Positions 57,343 to 64,000 of a DNA stretch of 64,000 nucleotides are shown here, piece after piece. Both the position numbers and the translations under genes were made by a program. Within the stretch, counting starts at the first letter, position 1. The number at the start of each line of letters is the position of its first letter. The notes beneath the pieces were generated by a model, which saw only the letters and a program-made list of their open reading frames with translations, had not been told where the DNA came from and ran no database searches. Source of the stretch: Aeromicrobium stalagmiti (GTDB taxonomy: Bacteria; Actinomycetota; Actinomycetes; Propionibacteriales; Nocardioidaceae); assembly GCF_013283745.1 (NCBI RefSeq), contig NZ_JABSTZ010000003.1, forward strand, positions 62,001 through 126,000, given 5' to 3'.

Positions 57343-57906
57343 GTGACTCTTCGATTGCCGCGCACCGACAAGAGATCCTCTGTGATCCTGCTCGCGGCCC
57401 TCTGCATCGTGGTCGTCGCCACCGCCATCGTGGTGACTCGCGGAACCACAGACGACGGCCCTGCACTGGTCAGCGAAGCCGACGGTTCGACCTCCGCCAC
57501 GCTCGGATCAGTGGACGCCAAGGAGTACAGAAGCGCGTACTTCGGGAGTGTGTGCGTGAGCGGGCCAGGGAAGGTCACCATCCGGTCGATCGCACCCATC
57601 GACCCTCAGGGTGGTCTCAAGGTCACCGACTTCTCGGTCGTCACGAGAAGGGACGACGCAGCATTGCTCGGCGCGTCAAACGGGCGACTGCGCGATGAGC
57701 CCTCCTTCCAAGGAGGCCACACCGTGACAACAACGTGCCCGGGCGAGCCGTACGCAGAGCTGTTCGTCGAGGTCTACAAGCCCGGCCTCGCGGACACCGG
57801 TGCGCACGAGTTCACCATCACGTACGACTCCGACGGTGACACCCGATCGACGAAGCTCCGCTTCGGGTTCGGACTATGCACGTCGAACACCTGCGACGTC
57901 GCGTAG
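57343..57906 (+). CDS. Membrane-anchored hypothetical protein
   Basis: About 188 residues. GTG 57343 (MTLRLPRTDKR) is preferred over the ATG at 57256. One membrane helix (SSVILLAALCIVVVATAIVV) anchors an outside domain with four or five cysteines (SVCVSGPG, TTTCPGE, FGLCTSNTCD) that could form disulfides. The rest is beta-rich. It has no recognised family. It lies between the helicase and the tRNA-Leu region, and its base composition looks less GC-rich than its neighbours by eye. Confidence 0.65.
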   Translation: MTLRLPRTDKRSSVILLAALCIVVVATAIVVTRGTTDDGPALVSEADGSTSATLGSVDAKEYRSAYFGSVCVSGPGKVTIRSIAPIDPQGGLKVTDFSVVTRRDDAALLGASNGRLRDEPSFQGGHTVTTTCPGEPYAELFVEVYKPGLADTGAHEFTITYDSDGDTRSTKLRFGFGLCTSNTCDVA

Positions 57907-58099
57907 CCAGCTCGAGCCAGAGGCATGTCGATCGCGACGTCGCCCTGGCGAGCCTGCCGCATTCGCGATCAGCCAGAAAGGCGATGACAGCCCGTTTCAG
58001 CTCACCTCGCGGCGAGAGACAGCGATCGTCGACGGCGGTCAGTCGCGGTGGATTGACCGCCGTCCCGCGCAGCTCGCGGGCAGCCGGCCTAGAAAGCAC

Positions 58100-58129
58100 A
58101 AAACCCCCACACCGGCGAGAGTGTGAGGG
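58100..58129 (-). terminator. Rho-independent terminator of tRNA-Leu
   Basis: On the minus strand a 9-bp stem (one mismatch; CCCTCACAC with GTGTGGGGG) is followed by TTTT. It starts nine bases beyond the 3' end of the tRNA-Leu gene. Confidence 0.75.
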
Positions 58130-58137
58130 TCTTGCAG

Positions 58138-58222
58138 TGTCCGAGGGGGGACTTGAACCCCCACGCCCGTAACCGGGCACTAGCACCTCAAGCTAGCGCG
58201 TCTACCATTCCGCCACCCGGAC
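58138..58222 (-). tRNA. tRNA-Leu (anticodon GAG)
   Basis: 85 nt class II tRNA. The acceptor stem GTCCGGG pairs with CTCGGAC (one G-T). The anticodon stem CTAGC/GCTAG has loop TTGAGGT with anticodon GAG at 58187-58189, which reads CUC and CUU. A long variable arm (CCCG/CGGG) and a T arm GGGGG-TTCAAGT-CCCCC are present. CCA is not encoded. Discriminator A fits leucine. Its 3' end faces the accessory region to the left. Confidence 0.95.
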
Positions 58223-58319
58223 ATGCACCCCTATTTGCGGGACGCGGTGCAGCACTGAACTCTAGCAAAGGCCGAGCCGTGAACCGAATCGGGGCCACCC
58301 CGTCTGCGCCGTCCGCGGC

Positions 58320-58589
58320 TCAGGCGTCGGGGCGCCCCTGCGATGCCAGCACCTCGAGCTCGTCGAGGGCCTCGTCGACCGCTGTCATGACGTAGCCGCG
58401 ACGAAAACGGACGGGCGTGAACATGACCTCGTGGATGCGTTGCGCGAGCGCCGGGTTGGGCAGCTCGCCCTCGAGCTCTGCGAGGACGTCCTCGAGGAAG
58501 ATCTCGACCTCGTGACGGTCATAGCCCTCGCTGATGCCGGCCAGCTCGAAGAGCGGCTCGGCGACGCGGGCAGTCGTGTCTCCAGTCAT
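58320..58589 (-). CDS. DivIVA-domain mini protein
   Basis: 89 residues. A DivIVA-like segment is seen twice: GISEGYDRHEVEIFLEDVLAEL (about 18-39) and VRFRRGYVMTAVDEALDELEVL (about 60-81), the GYxxxEVDxFLD pattern of the DivIVA/GpsB N-terminal domain. DivIVA proteins sense curved membrane and organise polar growth or division. There is no long coiled coil, so it would be a small regulator or decoy. It follows the paralogous 84-residue gene upstream after 55 bases on the same strand. Confidence 0.8.
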   Translation of the reverse strand: MTGDTTARVAEPLFELAGISEGYDRHEVEIFLEDVLAELEGELPNPALAQRIHEVMFTPVRFRRGYVMTAVDEALDELEVLASQGRPDA

Positions 58590-58644
58590 GGCAGCAGATG
58601 ATGCCACAGGACAACCCGTCTCCAACACCGGATGTCGACGGGTG

Positions 58645-58899
58645 TCAGGACGCGCCCGGCCCCCCGGCGGCAGCGGCGCGCGCGACGTCGAGGAAGTCGT
58701 CGACCTGGGACATGTCATATCCGCGGCGCAGGCGCGTCGGCGTGAACCGCACCTTCAGGATGCGATCGGCGAGGGTCGGATCGGGCAGCCGCGCGGACAG
58801 CCCACGCTGCAGCTCGTCGACGAACTCGTCGACCTCCGACATGTCGTAGCCCTCACGAAGTCGCGTGACGGTGAACGCGGGCACAGGCAGTGAAGACAT
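58645..58899 (-). CDS. DivIVA-domain mini protein (paralogue)
   Basis: 84 residues with two tandem DivIVA motifs: TRLREGYDMSEVDEFVDELQ (about 12-31) and TRLRRGYDMSQVDDFLDVAR (about 53-72). AAGG lies seven bases before ATG 58899, so the in-frame GTG two codons earlier is less likely. The two halves are near-repeats of each other, as if from an internal duplication. It lies just upstream of the 58320 gene on the same strand and shares its layout. Confidence 0.85.
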   Translation of the reverse strand: MSSLPVPAFTVTRLREGYDMSEVDEFVDELQRGLSARLPDPTLADRILKVRFTPTRLRRGYDMSQVDDFLDVARAAAAGGPGAS

Positions 58900-58941
58900 G
58901 CTCACACCTTGCCATGGCCGGTTTCATGGGGAGAATTGGAT

Positions 58942-58974
58942 GAGGCCCCGGGAAGTATGAGTTCCCGGGGCCTC
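58942..58974. terminator. Perfect 13-bp hairpin in an intergenic region
   Basis: GAGGCCCCGGGAA (58942-58954) pairs exactly with TTCCCGGGGCCTC (58962-58974) around a 7-base loop. No T-run follows on either strand. It lies 43 bases upstream of the mini-DivIVA start, between two minus-strand genes, so it may end the DUF445 transcript or shape the DivIVA leader. Confidence 0.45.
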
Positions 58975-59199
58975 GCTGTGACAAGTCGTGATGATCCTCA
59001 TCGAATCCTGGACCTTCCCTCTCCCCCGTCGGCCGCATCACCGGCTGACTGCCGTTGGCTTGCGCCGCTGGCCATGGGTTCGAATCTGGATCCGTTCCCG
59101 CTCTCCCGAAGGATTGCGTAGGTCATTTGTATGCCCTGGACAGGGGCCGCGCAAGGGATTTTCGGCCCTATTTCAGAGAACCTTGCCGACGCACGCAGA

Positions 59200-59269
59200 T
59201 GTCCACAGTGTGATGCAGGTCACCCACAGTTCACCTGAAGTTACCCACAGGTTGTCCACACTTGTGGAC
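59200..59269. promoter_or_regulatory. Cluster of DnaA-box-like sites
   Basis: Five 9-mers resembling DnaA boxes lie in 70 bases: TGTCCACAG (59200-59208), CACCCACAG (59221-59229), TTACCCACAG (59241-59250), TTGTCCACA (59252-59260, the consensus used by actinobacteria), and CTTGTGGAC (59261-59269, opposite strand). They lie in the 394-base gap between DUF445 and the mini-DivIVA gene. The rest of this gap, apart from the hairpin, shows no gene. Confidence 0.45.
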
Positions 59270-59293
59270 CGACTCTCGACGTCTACTCGAGGG

Positions 59294-60574
59294 TTAGATG
59301 ACCGTCGAGATCGCGTGGATCACGACACCGGCGAGACCACCGACGACAGTGCCGTTGATCCGGATGAACTGCAGGTCTCTGCCGACGTGCAGCTCGATGC
59401 GCTCGGCGGTCTCCTTGCCGTCCCAGCGGTTGACGGTCGCGGAGATCACCGTGGCCACCTCGTGGCCGTAGTGGTTGACGGCGTAGGCGGCGACGTTCGA
59501 GATCGTGCTGTCGACCCGTGCACCGAGCGCGGGATCGTCGATGAGGCGACGACCGAGGCGGTCGAGCTCCTCGCGGGCACGCGTCCGCAGCAGGCCCGTC
59601 TCGTCGCCGAGCGAGCCGATCAGAGCTCGCCGCAGGGCGTCCCAGAGCTGCACGGAGGTGGTGCTGACCCGCGGCTGCGACAGCATCCGCACCTTGAGGC
59701 GCTCGAAGCGCTCCATGGTGGCCGGGTCCTCCTGCAGGTCGCTCGCCAGCTCGCGCAGCCAGTTGTCGAGCGCGATGCGTGCGTTGTGGTCGGGCGTGCG
59801 GCCGATCTCGGCCACCCACTCGACGACCTGCTCGTGGACCCAGGTGGCGACCCTCTTGTCGAGCCACTGCGGCGTCCACGAGGGGGCGCGGTTCTCGATC
59901 AGCGCCGCGACCTCGTCGTGGTTGTGCTCCAGCCAGCGGCCGAGCTCGTCGACGGCCAGGTCGACCAGCCCGCGGTGAGCGTCGTCGCGCAGGACCTCGT
60001 CCATCAGCTGGCCGACGACCGGGCTCAGCTCCTCCTCCTGCAGACGCGGGATGAGCGCCTCCTGGATGACGGCGGCGACGTCGGTCTCCTTCACGTGCGA
60101 CAACGCGTCGGCGAGGATACGAGACCCTTCACGCACCAGGCGGTCGGCGTGGTTGCCGTCGACGAGCCACTCGCCGACCCGCTTGCTAACGCCGGCCGAC
60201 GCGATCCGCTCGCGGATCACGTCCTCCTTCAGGAAGTTGTCGGCGACGAACTCCTGCAGGCTCTCCCCCAGCGACGCCTTGCGGTTGGGGATGATCGCCG
60301 TGTGCGGGATCGGCAGGCCCAGCGGGTGCCTGAACAGCGCCGTCACCGCGAACCAGTCGGCGATCGCACCGACCATGGCCGCCTCGGAGCCGGCATTGAC
60401 GTAGCCCAGCCAGCCGGTGTCGTGGTCGCGGGTCAGGACGTAGATCACGGCCGCGAGGATCAGGAGCGAGAGCGCCAGCGCCCGCATCTTGCGCAGTCCC
60501 TTGAGGCGGACGAGATCTCCGTCCGACATGCCCTCGGGCATCGCAAAGCTGGTGGCGGTGTTCGTCGAGGTCAC
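59294..60574 (-). CDS. DUF445 family membrane protein
   Basis: 426 residues. Two N-terminal membrane helices (about 31-47, and a second near GYVNAGSEAAMVGAIADWFAVTALF, about 57-81) carry the DUF445 signature ADWFAVTALFRHPLGLPIPHTAIIP. A long helical region follows, and a C-terminal helix (GTVVGGLAGVVIHAISTVI) closes the protein. The family is widespread and uncharacterised, possibly acting at the inner membrane. It starts at GTG: TAGTGT on the minus strand (60581-60586) lies six bases upstream. Confidence 0.92.
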   Translation of the reverse strand: MTSTNTATSFAMPEGMSDGDLVRLKGLRKMRALALSLLILAAVIYVLTRDHDTGWLGYVNAGSEAAMVGAIADWFAVTALFRHPLGLPIPHTAIIPNRKASLGESLQEFVADNFLKEDVIRERIASAGVSKRVGEWLVDGNHADRLVREGSRILADALSHVKETDVAAVIQEALIPRLQEEELSPVVGQLMDEVLRDDAHRGLVDLAVDELGRWLEHNHDEVAALIENRAPSWTPQWLDKRVATWVHEQVVEWVAEIGRTPDHNARIALDNWLRELASDLQEDPATMERFERLKVRMLSQPRVSTTSVQLWDALRRALIGSLGDETGLLRTRAREELDRLGRRLIDDPALGARVDSTISNVAAYAVNHYGHEVATVISATVNRWDGKETAERIELHVGRDLQFIRINGTVVGGLAGVVIHAISTVI

Positions 60575-60646
60575 ACGGCGACACTATCCGCGCGGCGACC
60601 CTTCTGCCCGGGAGCGAACACGCCGCGGCTGCGTACACTTCTGGCC

Positions 60647-61555
60647 ATGAGCTTCAACGAGGGCGCGAACCTCGACACGAGTCAGGTGACCGGTGGCGGG
60701 TCGCGCGGCGGGCTGGCCATCGGCGGCGGCATCGGCGGCCTGGTCATCGTGCTCGTCGCGGCGTTCCTCGGCATCGACCCGGCGGTCCTCGGCGCCGGCG
60801 GCGGCACCGACCCGTTCAGCACCAACCAGGTGCAGGGCGGCGGTGACGACGCGGGCGAGACGTTCGACCAGTGCAAGACCGGCGCCGACGCCAACCGCGA
60901 CGACACCTGCCGCATCATCGGCACGGTCAACAGCGTCCAGGCCTATTGGGAGGACGCCCTGCCGGCCGACGTCAGCCGGCAGTACCGTGCCGCCAAGACA
61001 GTCATCTACTCCGGTGCCACCCAGTCGCCGTGCGGCACCGCGTCCAACCAGACCGGGCCGTTCTACTGCCCCAGCGACGAGCGCATCTACATCGACGCCA
61101 GCTTCTTCGACGAGCTGACCAGCCGCTTCGGTGCCGACGGCGGTGCGCTCGCGCAGGAGTACGTCGTGGCGCACGAGTACGGCCACCACGTCGAGAACAT
61201 CCTCGGCTTCCTCGCCAAGGGTCAGGACGGCACGACCGGCCCGCAGAGCGGCGGCGTCCGCATCGAGCTGATGGCCGACTGCATGGCGGGCGTCTGGGCC
61301 AACCACGCGTCGACGACCACCGACGCCGACGGCAACACCCTGCTCGAGCCGCTGACCGACCAGGACATCCAGTCCGCCCTGTCCGCCGCCGCGGCCGTCG
61401 GCGACGACCACATCCAGGAGAGCCTCGGCGGCGGCAACGTCAACCAGGACTCGTGGACCCACGGCTCCAGCGAGTCGCGCCAGAAGTGGTTCCTCGCCGG
61501 CTACGAGAGCGGCACGGTCAACGCCTGCGACACCTTCAGCACGAACGACCTCTGA
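60647..61555 (+). CDS. Neutral zinc metallopeptidase (YpfJ-like), membrane-anchored
   Basis: 302 residues. One N-terminal membrane helix (GGIGGLVIVLVAAFLGI) is followed by an outer domain with the zinc motif HEYGHH (His176, Glu177, His180) and IELMADCMAGVWAN, which holds the third ligand region. Six cysteines in the early outer part (QCKTGAD, DTCRIIG, SPCGTAS, FYCPSDE and others) suggest disulfides. It is leaderless: TACACT (60634-60639) lies seven bases before the ATG. It belongs to the YpfJ/DUF2342-like neutral peptidases. Confidence 0.9.
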   Translation: MSFNEGANLDTSQVTGGGSRGGLAIGGGIGGLVIVLVAAFLGIDPAVLGAGGGTDPFSTNQVQGGGDDAGETFDQCKTGADANRDDTCRIIGTVNSVQAYWEDALPADVSRQYRAAKTVIYSGATQSPCGTASNQTGPFYCPSDERIYIDASFFDELTSRFGADGGALAQEYVVAHEYGHHVENILGFLAKGQDGTTGPQSGGVRIELMADCMAGVWANHASTTTDADGNTLLEPLTDQDIQSALSAAAAVGDDHIQESLGGGNVNQDSWTHGSSESRQKWFLAGYESGTVNACDTFSTNDL

Positions 61556-61558
61556 TCG

Positions 61559-62326
61559 GTGTCTGACCCACGACCCGAGGGGGCGAGGCGGCTCTCGGTC
61601 GAGATCTGGATCGTCCTCGGGCTGTCGCTCGGCGCGTCCGGCGTCTTCGCCTTCGTCAATCTGATCCGCAAGGCGACCCTGCCCGGCGGCCTGCGCGACC
61701 AGACCGCGACCCTCAACGGCACCCGTGACGACCGCGAGGTCTTCGACTTCGTCTTCCAGGTCCTCAACATCGGGTTCGCCCTGGTCCCGGTCGCGCTGGT
61801 CCTCTACCTGCTGAGCCTGGATCACGTGCGGGAACGGGTCAGCGTCCGGCTCGGGCTCGACCGGGCGCGGTGGAGGTTCGACGCGCTGTCGGGTTTCGGC
61901 CTCTTCGCGCTGATCGGCATCCCCGGCCTCGCGTTCTACTTCGTCGGTCGCGCCTTCGGCATCACGGCGGAGATCATCCCGTCGCCCGACATCGAGTACT
62001 GGTGGACGATCCCGGTCCTCATCCTCGCCGCGCTGCAGAACGCGATCCTCGAGGAGGTCGTCGTCATCGGCTACCTGATGACGCGCCTCAAGCAGATCGG
62101 CTGGACCACGACGTCGACGATCGTCGCCGCGGCAGCGTTGCGCGGCAGCTATCACCTCTATCAGGGCGTCGGCCCCGGCATCGGCAACTTCGTGATGGGC
62201 CTGGTGTTCGGCTACTGGTTCCACCGGACGAAGCGCGTCATGCCCCTCGTCATCGCCCACACCTTGCTCGACGTCGTAGCCTTTGTCGGCTACCTCCTGT
62301 TCGCCGATGCACTGGGCCTGAAGTGA
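61559..62326 (+). CDS. CPBP family intramembrane metalloprotease
   Basis: 255 residues, about seven to eight membrane helices. The glutamate pair is in LEEVVVIGYLMTRL, the second motif in LRGSYHLYQGVG (Arg-His), and the last in VIAHTLLDVVA. It is the second CPBP protein of the window (the other at 31840). It starts at GTG three bases after the zinc peptidase stop and overlaps the hrpA GTG (62323-62326), so the three genes form an operon. Confidence 0.88.
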   Translation: MSDPRPEGARRLSVEIWIVLGLSLGASGVFAFVNLIRKATLPGGLRDQTATLNGTRDDREVFDFVFQVLNIGFALVPVALVLYLLSLDHVRERVSVRLGLDRARWRFDALSGFGLFALIGIPGLAFYFVGRAFGITAEIIPSPDIEYWWTIPVLILAALQNAILEEVVVIGYLMTRLKQIGWTTTSTIVAAAALRGSYHLYQGVGPGIGNFVMGLVFGYWFHRTKRVMPLVIAHTLLDVVAFVGYLLFADALGLK

Positions 62327-64000
62327 AGATCTCGTACGACCCCGCGCTGCCGATCACCGATCGGCACGACGACATCGCTGCTGCCATCCGCGACCACCAG
62401 GTGGTCGTCGTGGCCGGCGAGACCGGCTCCGGCAAGACCACACAGCTGCCCAAGATCGCGTACGAGCTCGGTCGCCGGACCATCGCGCACACCCAGCCCC
62501 GTCGCATCGCGGCCCGGTCGGTCGCCAAGCGCATCGCCGACGAGTGCGAGGTCGAGCTGGGGGCCGAGGTCGGCTATGCCGTGCGGTTCGACGACCAGTC
62601 GGGCGCCGACACCGCGATCAAGCTCGTCACCGACGGCCTGCTGCTCGCCGAGCTGCAGCGCGACCGACGGCTGTCGCGCTACGACACGATCATCATCGAC
62701 GAGGCGCACGAGCGATCGTTGTCGATCGACTTCCTGCTCGGCTACCTCAAGCAGCTGCTCCCCCGACGACCTGACCTCAAGGTCGTCATCACGTCGGCGA
62801 CGATCGACGTCGAACGCTTCGCGGAGATGTTCGATGCCCCGATCATCGAGGTCAGCGGACGGACGTTCCCCGTCGAGGTGCGCTACAGGCCCGCCGCCGA
62901 GACCGGCGCCGACGACGAGCTCGACGCGATCGCCCAGGCCGTCTCCGAGCTGCCGTCCGAGGGCGACATCCTCGTCTTCATGTCGGGCGAGCGCGAGATC
63001 CGCGACGCGACGGACTACCTCAACGGCAAGAAGTATCCGCGCACCGAGATCCTCCCGCTCTACGGCCGGCTTGCCGCGGCCGACCAGCAGAAGATCTTCA
63101 GCAGTCACCCGGGCCGCCGCATCGTGCTGGCGACCAACGTCGCCGAGACGTCCCTGACCGTGCCGGGCATCCGCTACGTCATCGATCCCGGGTTCGCCCG
63201 CATCTCGCGGTTCAGCCAGCGGCTCAAGGTGCAGCGGCTGCCGATCGAGCCGATCTCGCAGGCCAGCGCCTCGCAGCGCGCCGGCCGTTGCGGCCGCGTC
63301 GCCGACGGCATCTGCATCCGGCTGTACTCCGAGGAGGACCACGACGGTCGTCCCGAGTTCACCGACCCCGAGATCCAGCGCACCAACCTGGCCTCGGTGC
63401 TGCTGCAGATGTCCTCGCTCGATCTCGGCGACATCACCGACTTTCCGTTCCTCGACCCGCCCGACTCCCGATCCGTCAGTGACGGCCTCAACCTGCTCTA
63501 CGAGCTCGGGGCCCTCGACGCCCGCAAGGCCGGCCGCGGTGGCCTCACCCAGATCGGTCGACGCATGTCGACCCTGCCGACCGACCCGCGCCTGGCCCGC
63601 ATGCTGCTGGCAGCCGACCGCCTCGGCTGCCTCGGGGACGTCCTGGTGATCGTGTCGGCGATGTCGATCCAGGATCCGCGCGAGCGTCCCCTGGAGCACC
63701 AGCAGTCCGCCGACGAGAAGCACCGCAGGTTCCGTGAGCCCGACTCGGACTTCCTGTCGTACCTGACCCTGTGGAAGTACATCCGCGAGATGCGTGACGA
63801 GCTCTCCAGCTCGGCGTTCCGCAGGCTGTGCCGCGACGAGTTCCTGCACTGGCTGCGCATCCGCGAGTGGCAAGACGTCCACTCCCAGCTGCGTCGCACG
63901 GCCAAGGAGCTCGGGCTCAAGCCGGGCGCCGTGGGCGCAGACCCCGACCGCATCCACCAGGCGCTGCTCGCCGGCCTGCTCTCGCACGTCGGCCTGCGCG
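62323..64000 (+). CDS. hrpA: ATP-dependent RNA helicase HrpA (partial, runs off the window)
   Basis: At least 559 residues. DEAH motifs: GETGSGKTTQ (32-41), TQPRRIAARSVA, IIIDEAHERS, ITSATIDVERF, NVAETSLTVPGI and QRAGRCGRV. It continues with HA2 helical elements and extends past the end of the window. HrpA unwinds structured RNA and rescues stalled ribosomes in other bacteria. The GTG start overlaps the CPBP stop as GTGA. No stop codon lies inside the window. Confidence 0.96.
   Translation, partial: MKISYDPALPITDRHDDIAAAIRDHQVVVVAGETGSGKTTQLPKIAYELGRRTIAHTQPRRIAARSVAKRIADECEVELGAEVGYAVRFDDQSGADTAIKLVTDGLLLAELQRDRRLSRYDTIIIDEAHERSLSIDFLLGYLKQLLPRRPDLKVVITSATIDVERFAEMFDAPIIEVSGRTFPVEVRYRPAAETGADDELDAIAQAVSELPSEGDILVFMSGEREIRDATDYLNGKKYPRTEILPLYGRLAAADQQKIFSSHPGRRIVLATNVAETSLTVPGIRYVIDPGFARISRFSQRLKVQRLPIEPISQASASQRAGRCGRVADGICIRLYSEEDHDGRPEFTDPEIQRTNLASVLLQMSSLDLGDITDFPFLDPPDSRSVSDGLNLLYELGALDARKAGRGGLTQIGRRMSTLPTDPRLARMLLAADRLGCLGDVLVIVSAMSIQDPRERPLEHQQSADEKHRRFREPDSDFLSYLTLWKYIREMRDELSSSAFRRLCRDEFLHWLRIREWQDVHSQLRRTAKELGLKPGAVGADPDRIHQALLAGLLSHVGLR

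Noticed and set aside
58942..58974. A gene or small RNA at the perfect hairpin
   Set aside because: No promoter, U-run or conserved RNA feature could be identified. It is recorded only as a hairpin of uncertain role.
59068..59100. tRNA-like T-loop (GGGTTCGAATC) in the intergenic region before DUF445
   Set aside because: The flanking arms do not pair (the T stem fails), and no acceptor, D or anticodon stem could be folded.
59200..59269. Chromosomal replication origin
   Set aside because: Only five DnaA-box-like sites lie here, with no dnaA, dnaN, gyrB or recF nearby and no clear AT-rich unwinding region.

Overview
The window is about 64 kb of high-GC actinobacterial chromosome. The Pup-proteasome cluster (pup, prcB, prcA, dop and the ARC/Mpa ATPase), a mycothiol ligase (mshC), a class II tRNA-Leu gene, GTG starts and leaderless promoters all indicate Actinobacteria. 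The gene content looks most like a Nocardioidaceae-type soil or marine organism such as Aeromicrobium or Nocardioides. That genus-level placement is inferred from general resemblance and was not computed. No insertion sequence, integrase, CRISPR array, rRNA or prophage structural gene was seen.

Region 1 (1-10.9 kb): a + strand gene tail, then a mostly minus-strand proteasome block. Transcribed right to left it reads M50 protease - TrmI - ARC - GNAT - Dop - Pup - PrcB - PrcA - two small membrane proteins, with many 1-4 base overlaps. ARC unfolds pupylated substrates, PrcAB degrades them, and Dop deamidates Pup(Gln) and removes Pup. The Pup ligase PafA is not in the window. A RecB/Cas4-like nuclease, a hypothetical protein and a HAD phosphatase follow.

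Region 2 (10.9-25.9 kb): housekeeping genes in an order resembling the M. tuberculosis Rv2109c-Rv2141c neighbourhood. They are metH, a CNNM/CBS protein preceded by a leaderless 19-codon ORF, a PAC2 protein, an FHA gene pair, mshC, corA, a methyltransferase, uppP, an aldo/keto reductase, DUF5703 and an M20 peptidase.

Region 3 (25.9-44.6 kb): two separate AAA-ATPase plus VWA modules (25.9-28.2 and 40.0-43.5 kb). Between them lie envelope and secretion genes: a GH16 glycosidase, a lipoprotein, two PAP2 proteins, a GT39-like protein, a CPBP protease and an MFS pump. A flavin reductase, a zinc-ribbon MBL protein and an App1-type phosphatase are also here.

Region 4 (44.6-52 kb): a glycosyltransferase, then BON protein - PEP synthase - zinc alcohol dehydrogenase and a small membrane protein. 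Sequences resembling DosR/DevR (hypoxia/dormancy) boxes precede the BON gene and the small membrane gene, so this may be a stress or dormancy block.

Region 5 (52-58.2 kb): accessory genes ending at tRNA-Leu(GAG): an alpha/beta hydrolase, a rifampin ADP-ribosyltransferase (arr), a DUF222/HNH endonuclease, a VOC-HxlR pair with a probable operator, and a lone SNF2-type helicase.

Region 6 (58.3-64 kb): two mini-DivIVA proteins, a DnaA-box-like cluster, a DUF445 protein, a zinc metallopeptidase, a CPBP protein and the start of hrpA.

A feature seen throughout is leaderless initiation. In about 25 genes a -10 hexamer of the TANNNT type lies 6-7 bases upstream of the ATG or GTG, and this was used to choose starts.
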